Shown piece by piece: positions 58,985-64,000 of a stretch of 64,000 nt of DNA; the stretch's first letter is position 1; every line of letters begins with the position of its first letter. This stretch comes from an uncultured Bacteroidales bacterium (GTDB lineage: Bacteria > Bacteroidota > Bacteroidia > Bacteroidales > Muribaculaceae). Position numbers and translations under genes: made by a program. The notes under the pieces were generated by a model. It had not been told where the DNA came from, ran no database searches, and saw nothing but the letters and a program-made list of their open reading frames with translations. The stretch is from NCBI GenBank assembly GCA_902793405.1, contig CADBDH010000021.1, forward strand, positions 20,600 to 84,599, written 5' to 3'.

Positions 58985-60532
58985 TTACTCGGGATAGTCA
59001 CCCACGGGGTTCTGATCCTTAGATAAATCCATATTCACATTGCCGTCAAACTCGGCCTGAGGAATCGTCAGTACCCACAGGTAGCTGGTGGGATCAACCA
59101 TAGCCAAGGAGTGAGTAGGCAGCAACAGACCATCGGGCCAGCCATACGAGCTGGGACGAACGAAGCCCTGGTGCAAGCGACGGATGGTGTAGATGCGGCC
59201 ATCCTCGCCCCACAACTCCAGACGACGCTGGATGAGGATTTCCTCAAGCAGCGAACCAGTTTCGTTGGTCGTGATGGTCTCCAGAGCGTTACCACTCTTC
59301 TCGGTAGTGTAATTAGCATCACGCTTTGCCATCAGAGCCATCAGGTACTGCTTGGCAGTGGCGTCATCACCCTTGTGGCAAGCGGCCTCGGCGGCATTGA
59401 GGTACATCTCCTCAACACGCATCCAGACGTAGTCGGCTTCCCAGGTCTGCTCGTTGGAGAACTCAAACTTCTTCTGCAGGAAGTTCTCGGCAGGATTCCA
59501 CCATGCACGGCGTGCATCGCTGGTTTTCATCTTGCTATACAGCCAAGACGAAATCTGCTTGGGAGCACGCTGACCATAGGGGGCAGTACCACTCATGTGG
59601 GTCATCAGCGAAGCATACATACCGGCCTGGTCGCTCACAATCTGAGCACCCCACATCACGTTACCCTGACCAACCGAGTTGATGAAGTTAGCCTTGTTGG
59701 GAGCAAATGCAGAGGGGTCGATAGACTGAATGCTCTTGCCACTGGCAGCGATAGCCTTCTTGGCAGCGTCCAGGGCGTCGTCCCACTTCTCCTCGACGAG
59801 GGCGATACGGGACTTGATACCCAGAGCCACGGCATAGCTCATGTGGCTGGGATGACGCTGGGCGGGCGACTTGGCCAGCAGTTCGAGGGCCTTGTTGATG
59901 TCGCTGTCGATCTGAGTGTAAACCTTGGCAACACTCGAGCGGGGCTGACCGGTCGTGGTGGTCATAGTAGGCTCAACGTAGATGGGCACACAAGGATCGT
60001 CGCTGAAGTTGTAGTTGCGGGCAAACGTCTGTGCAAGCATGAAGTAGCTGTAGGCACGGATGGCATAAGCCTGACCGATTACATAGGCTACATCCTCGGC
60101 AGAACCACCCATGGTTCCCTCGGCGGCGATGATGTAGTTGGCATTGGCAATCCAGGTGTAGTAGGCCATCCACAGGTCATAGCTGCGCCATGAACTGCTG
60201 GTGTAACGGCCCTTTACATTATAAGCAGCGTCGAACCAGAACCAACCTGAGCCCTGGGCACCCATGATGAAGTCGTCACCCATCACCTCGGCCATCAGGT
60301 TATAGGCACTGATACCGAAGCACTGGTGGGTATTACCGGTGGTGGACCAACCGGCAGTGTACATCGAGCGGTAGATACCGTTCAGGGGAATCAACGCCTT
60401 GGTAGCGTCGCTCATGAAGGTAGAACCCGACATGGAGTCGGTGGGCTCGGTCTCCAGCATCTTGCTGTCGCAGGATGAAAGAACGAGCATGCCGAACATC
60501 CCAATAAACAAATATTTAAATATCTTTTTCAT
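58985..60532 (-). CDS. SusD/RagB outer-membrane lipoprotein (operon 4)
   Basis: 515 residues. Lipobox LVLSSC with Cys near residue 21, but the leader (MKKIFKYLFIG) differs from the MKxxKSIILC leaders of the other SusD proteins. SusD helices: EDVAYVIGQAYAIRAYSYFMLAQTFARNYNFSDDPCVPIY (classic SusD), YAVALGIKSRIALVEEKWDDA and WMRVEEMYLNAAEAACHKGDD. The RagB end is EEILIQRRLELWGEDGRIYTIRRLHQGFVRP with TIPQAEFDGN. Follows the SusC after a 98-bp class 2 spacer and precedes the Calx-beta-like lipoprotein. Confidence 0.93.
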   Translation of the reverse strand: MKKIFKYLFIGMFGMLVLSSCDSKMLETEPTDSMSGSTFMSDATKALIPLNGIYRSMYTAGWSTTGNTHQCFGISAYNLMAEVMGDDFIMGAQGSGWFWFDAAYNVKGRYTSSSWRSYDLWMAYYTWIANANYIIAAEGTMGGSAEDVAYVIGQAYAIRAYSYFMLAQTFARNYNFSDDPCVPIYVEPTMTTTTGQPRSSVAKVYTQIDSDINKALELLAKSPAQRHPSHMSYAVALGIKSRIALVEEKWDDALDAAKKAIAASGKSIQSIDPSAFAPNKANFINSVGQGNVMWGAQIVSDQAGMYASLMTHMSGTAPYGQRAPKQISSWLYSKMKTSDARRAWWNPAENFLQKKFEFSNEQTWEADYVWMRVEEMYLNAAEAACHKGDDATAKQYLMALMAKRDANYTTEKSGNALETITTNETGSLLEEILIQRRLELWGEDGRIYTIRRLHQGFVRPSSYGWPDGLLLPTHSLAMVDPTSYLWVLTIPQAEFDGNVNMDLSKDQNPVGDYPE

Positions 60533-60630
60533 GTTTATATCGTTGTTTTAGTTGTAAGTCTTAAGTCCTTAGTTTTTAGTAACTTAAGTCACTTTAAACT
60601 CTAAACTCTAAACTTTAAACTTAATTAATC
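60533..60630 (-). repeat. susC-susD intercistronic spacer, class 2, inverted copy
   Basis: 60564-60622 is the exact reverse complement of 28361-28419 (59 bases). The part next to SusD differs, with AGTTGTAAGTCTTAAG units. Confidence 0.85.
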
Positions 60631-63600
60631 TTACTTCACGATGATCTCGCAGATGGAAACACGGTTCCAGCTCAATTCGTCAAACATGTTGCTGATACCC
60701 TGGCCAGCAGCGTTGATGCGGTTGGCAGCGATACCATACTTCTTGACGAGCATATCCTTCACGCTAGCAGCACGGCCGTTAGCGAGCTTGATGTTCACCT
60801 CTTCCTTGCCCTCGGGCGAAGCATAACCCTTGATGATGCAGGTTGCCTCGGGATGGCTCTTCAGGTAAGCAGCCACGCGCTCAACGTTGGCACGCTGGTC
60901 GGCGGTGATAGCGGTACCACTCTTGGGGAAGTGAACCAGGATGTTCATGTACTGCTTGCTGTTGTCTACCACCTTGGGAGCGGCATTCTTGGCAGCATTC
61001 AGGTCGTTGCGGCAGTTAGCCAGGGCGCGGTTAGCGGCGTCGAGGTCACCCTGCAGCTGAGCCAGACGGCTGTTGGCGTCGGCAGCGGCACCCTGAGCTT
61101 CGGCGAGCTGAGCGCGCAGGTCGTTGATCTGGCCGTTCAGTGCATTCACGTTAACGGCGGGAGCGGGTGCGGCATAGGTCTTGCCGAAGTTCAGCTCGAT
61201 ACCTACGGTGTAGGTCCTGTTGGGGCTGTAATCATAGTCGGTACCACCAGAGAAGTTGTACTGGGGATCCAAACCGTCGAGGTGGGTGAAGAGGGCCAGG
61301 TTGTCGACCGAACCGAAGATACGGGCACCGGTCATACCCAGCTTGCTAACCCAGCTCATGGGCAGAGCATAAGCCAAAGTGATGTTCTTGATAGCGAAGT
61401 AGCTGGCATCGATCAGGAAGCGATCGGTGTTAGCAATCGACTCGGCAATAGTTGAGCGGGGAACGTCGGTCACGTCACCGGGCTTCTGCCAACGGCGCAT
61501 CATGTTCTTGTTCCAGGTCGAGCTCAGGTACCACAGGTTCATATCGCTCTGATACAGGCCGTCAAATACCTTGCCACCCAGCGAATAGGTGGTCAGCACG
61601 CTCAGGGTCAGACCCCTCCAAGAGAAGTCGGTGCCCAGCGAACCAAAGATGTCCGGCTGACGGCTGCCCTGGTAGTACTTGCAGGTGTTAGCAATAGAAT
61701 AGCTGTCGGTGATGTACTCGGTACCAGGCTTCATGTTGCCGTCATCGTCCTTCTCATATGCCCAGTACAGTGAATGACCGTTCGAGGGGTCAACACCGGC
61801 ACTCTTAGGCATATAATAGGTATAGATGGGCATACCTTCCTTGATCACGCGAACACCGCTGACCAGCTCAGGAGCCTCCTTGGTCAACTTGATGACCTTG
61901 TTCTTGTTGTGGGTACCAATCATGGTGATGTTCCACTCAAAGTCGGCAGTGCGGACGGGGGTGATGCGCAGCGAAGCCTCGACACCGCGGTTGCGCATGT
62001 CGCCCACGTTGTCCATGAAGCCGCTGAAACCGGTCGACAATGCCATCGGGCGGTTAAGCAGCATGTTCTTGGTCAGACGGTTGTAGAAGTCAACGTTCAA
62101 CTGCATGCGGTGGTTGAACAGGATGGCATCGAAGCCAGCATTGAAGTTCTGGCTCTTCTCCCAAGATACTAACTGGTTCTCGAGCGAAGCAATCAGCGCA
62201 CCGATGTTGGTAGCGTTGCTGTAGCTCAGGTTATACAGTGACTGCCAAGCATAATAGGTCTGCAGCATATCGTTACCCTGCTCACCAAAGCTGGCCTTAA
62301 CCGACAGGTTGTTGATCCAACCCACGTTCTGCATGAACTTCTCGCCAGATACACGCCAGTTGGCACCAACACTCCAGAAGATGCCCTTGTTGTGATCGCG
62401 GTGGAAGCGCGATGAAGCATCCTGACGGAGCGAACCGCTCAGGAAGTAACGGCCACCATAGTTGTAGTTGATACGGCCGAAGTAAGAATCGATGCGATAC
62501 TTGTCGGTGTAGGAGTCAGCCTCCAGCAGGGTGGTGGCGGGACGCAGCTCGTAGATACCGTCCACGAGGTTGGTCTTGCCTGCTACCAGATAGTTGAATT
62601 CATAAGCATACCACTCATGACCAGCCAGCAGGCCGATGGTGTGGTCACCGAAGGTGCGGTCCCAGGTCAGCAACTGGTTGAAGGTGTAGCTCTGGATGCG
62701 GCGGTTATACTTCTCCAGCAGACCACCGGCGTTAGCCTGGTTACCGTGCTGAGAGTTCATGTAGTTAGTGTTGTTGCGGTTCTGATAGTCCATGCTGAAG
62801 TTGGCAGCCAGCTTGAGGCCTTGACGCCAGCCGTACTTGGCCAGGTCGCTACCCAGCACCAGACCGGTGCGCAGACCAGCTACGTCGCGTTTAGCATAAG
62901 CCTTATCGAGCATCAGCATACCCAGTGACGAGAAGTCGGTCATCGAACCGGGACGGGTACCGTTGGGAGTTGCCTCACCCCAGTCATACTGGATGTTACC
63001 GTCAGCGTCATATACGGTTTTACCTTCGATATCCTTCAGGTAAACGGGCAGCAGCGGGTTGATGAACTGTGCAGTGTACCAGGGGTTAGAGGTGCTGGTA
63101 CCGTCATAGTCACTGAAGTTCTGCATAGCGTGAGCCAGCGAAACATTGATGTTGGCGCCCAACCAGTCGGTGATTTGGCTGGTGATGTTGGCACGGCCGG
63201 TGTAACGCTCATAGTTGGTGGTCTTCAGGATACCGTCCTCGTTCAAGTAGCTCAACGACATCAGGTACTGTGCGTGCTCGCTACCACCGGTCACCTGCAA
63301 CTGGTGCTCGTGACGGAAGGCATTGTTGCGGATTACGCTGTCATACCAGTCCTCGTCCCAGGCGCTCTTGGCGTCGGTGCGAACATAACCGGTAGCGGGG
63401 TCGATCAGCTGATCCCAGCTGTAGTTCTTGAACGGGTTGTACTGCTCGCCACCCAGGGTGCTGCTCAGTTTGCCACGAGCGATAGCCTCGGCTTCTTTCC
63501 AGCTATTACCGTTGTCGATAGCCTCGTTGCGCAGGGCCTCATACACGAGCTGAACATACTCCTTCTGATCAACATGCTGGTAGCGCTTGGTGGCACGCGA

Positions 63601-64000
63601 TGACCAACCGAAGGTCGAACGCCACATGATGTTGCTGCGGCCTTCAACACCCTTCTTGGTGGTGATCATCACAACACCGTTGGCACCACGGGCACCGTAC
63701 AGAGCGGCTGCCGATGCATCCTTCAGGACGGTCATCGACTCGATATCCGACGGGTTGATCGAGCTCAGGTTGCCGTCAAAGGGAGCACCATCAACAACAT
63801 ACAACGGGGTGCTGTATGCGTTGATCGAACCGTAACCACGAATCTGGATGTTGGGCGACGAACCGGGCTGGCCCGATGCGCTGGTCACCTGCAGACCGGC
63901 CACGTTACCCTCGAGGGCCTTGGTAGCATCGGTAACAGGACGCAACTCCAGTTTCTTGTTGGTCACAGCCTCGGCCGAACCGGTGTAAGAGGTCTTCTTG
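60631..64000 (-). CDS. SusC-type TonB-dependent transporter fused to coiled coil and OmpA domain (operon 4), N-terminus beyond window
   Basis: The frame is open to the right edge; about 1123 codons are present, missing the signal peptide and first domain. The visible part begins within the plug ([79 protein letters not shown]), then the barrel ending [11 protein letters not shown]. The added tail (60634-61165) has a coiled coil with four extra residues versus the others ([21 protein letters not shown]), the ALANC cysteine and an OmpA-like domain ([46 protein letters not shown]). It heads operon 4: susC, susD, lipoprotein. Confidence 0.92.
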   Translation of the reverse strand, partial: KKTSYTGSAEAVTNKKLELRPVTDATKALEGNVAGLQVTSASGQPGSSPNIQIRGYGSINAYSTPLYVVDGAPFDGNLSSINPSDIESMTVLKDASAAALYGARGANGVVMITTKKGVEGRSNIMWRSTFGWSSRATKRYQHVDQKEYVQLVYEALRNEAIDNGNSWKEAEAIARGKLSSTLGGEQYNPFKNYSWDQLIDPATGYVRTDAKSAWDEDWYDSVIRNNAFRHEHQLQVTGGSEHAQYLMSLSYLNEDGILKTTNYERYTGRANITSQITDWLGANINVSLAHAMQNFSDYDGTSTSNPWYTAQFINPLLPVYLKDIEGKTVYDADGNIQYDWGEATPNGTRPGSMTDFSSLGMLMLDKAYAKRDVAGLRTGLVLGSDLAKYGWRQGLKLAANFSMDYQNRNNTNYMNSQHGNQANAGGLLEKYNRRIQSYTFNQLLTWDRTFGDHTIGLLAGHEWYAYEFNYLVAGKTNLVDGIYELRPATTLLEADSYTDKYRIDSYFGRINYNYGGRYFLSGSLRQDASSRFHRDHNKGIFWSVGANWRVSGEKFMQNVGWINNLSVKASFGEQGNDMLQTYYAWQSLYNLSYSNATNIGALIASLENQLVSWEKSQNFNAGFDAILFNHRMQLNVDFYNRLTKNMLLNRPMALSTGFSGFMDNVGDMRNRGVEASLRITPVRTADFEWNITMIGTHNKNKVIKLTKEAPELVSGVRVIKEGMPIYTYYMPKSAGVDPSNGHSLYWAYEKDDDGNMKPGTEYITDSYSIANTCKYYQGSRQPDIFGSLGTDFSWRGLTLSVLTTYSLGGKVFDGLYQSDMNLWYLSSTWNKNMMRRWQKPGDVTDVPRSTIAESIANTDRFLIDASYFAIKNITLAYALPMSWVSKLGMTGARIFGSVDNLALFTHLDGLDPQYNFSGGTDYDYSPNRTYTVGIELNFGKTYAAPAPAVNVNALNGQINDLRAQLAEAQGAAADANSRLAQLQGDLDAANRALANCRNDLNAAKNAAPKVVDNSKQYMNILVHFPKSGTAITADQRANVERVAAYLKSHPEATCIIKGYASPEGKEEVNIKLANGRAASVKDMLVKKYGIAANRINAAGQGISNMFDELSWNRVSICEIIVK

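Overview
The window comes from a Bacteroidales chromosome, most likely a gut Muribaculaceae- or Prevotella-like organism. The evidence is four SusC/SusD outer-membrane transport pairs, many Bacteroidota-type promoters (-7 box TAnnTTTG), Bacteroidota-specific families (GxxExxY protein, DUF4923-like lipoprotein, GH3-family enzyme, TGS-domain nucleoside kinase, dockerin-like repeats on a secreted protein) and moderately high GC in the core genes. The family placement is inferred; Bacteroidales itself is well supported.

Layout. 1-3300: a TPR lipoprotein cut by the left edge, two small secreted proteins and a secreted dockerin plus formylglycine-enzyme-like protein. 3300-10300: housekeeping genes (lgt, obg, two related uridine-kinase-like enzymes, a metallo-hydrolase). 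10300-12200: a low-GC AAA ATPase with a nuclease-like tail, preceded by a nested inverted repeat of about 210 bp. 12200-31250: three SusC/SusD operons, one on the minus strand and divergent from two on the plus strand. 31450-47000: glycosyltransferases, SPFH/NfeD membrane proteins, a compact ybeY-mnmG-apt-uvrC-nadK run carrying two parS-like sites, a GH3-family enzyme and an LTA-synthase-like protein. 47084-47168: tRNA-Leu(CAG). 47500-58000: an overlapping lipoprotein/hydrolase/histidine-kinase operon, accessory nuclease-like genes, sodB, a GIN-repeat lipoprotein and an IS200-type transposase with REP-like ends. 58100-64000: the fourth SusC/SusD operon, cut by the right edge.

The most unusual feature is shared by all four SusC proteins. 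Directly after the final barrel strand, where an ordinary SusC ends, each continues for about 170 residues with an alanine-rich coiled coil and an OmpA-type peptidoglycan-binding domain. The DNA for this tail, the intercistronic spacer and the SusD lipoprotein leader is strongly conserved between copies while the barrels diverge. Spacers come in two classes, and each class is present as an inverted pair. For the divergent operons at 12.2-24.1 kb, a nearly identical inverted block of about 180 bp spans the SusC tail end and spacer, so recombination there could exchange which SusC is paired with which SusD. No glycoside hydrolase, sensor or anti-sigma gene lies beside these operons, so the substrates are unknown.

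The window is also rich in small palindromic repeats: heptamer-based fold-back spacers, GAGACGCAAAAT-type palindromes, CTACGAATTA repeats near nuclease-like genes, a palindrome repeated inside a DUF1016 coding sequence, and the REP-like ends of the IS200 element. All homology calls are from reading the sequence; no database search was run.
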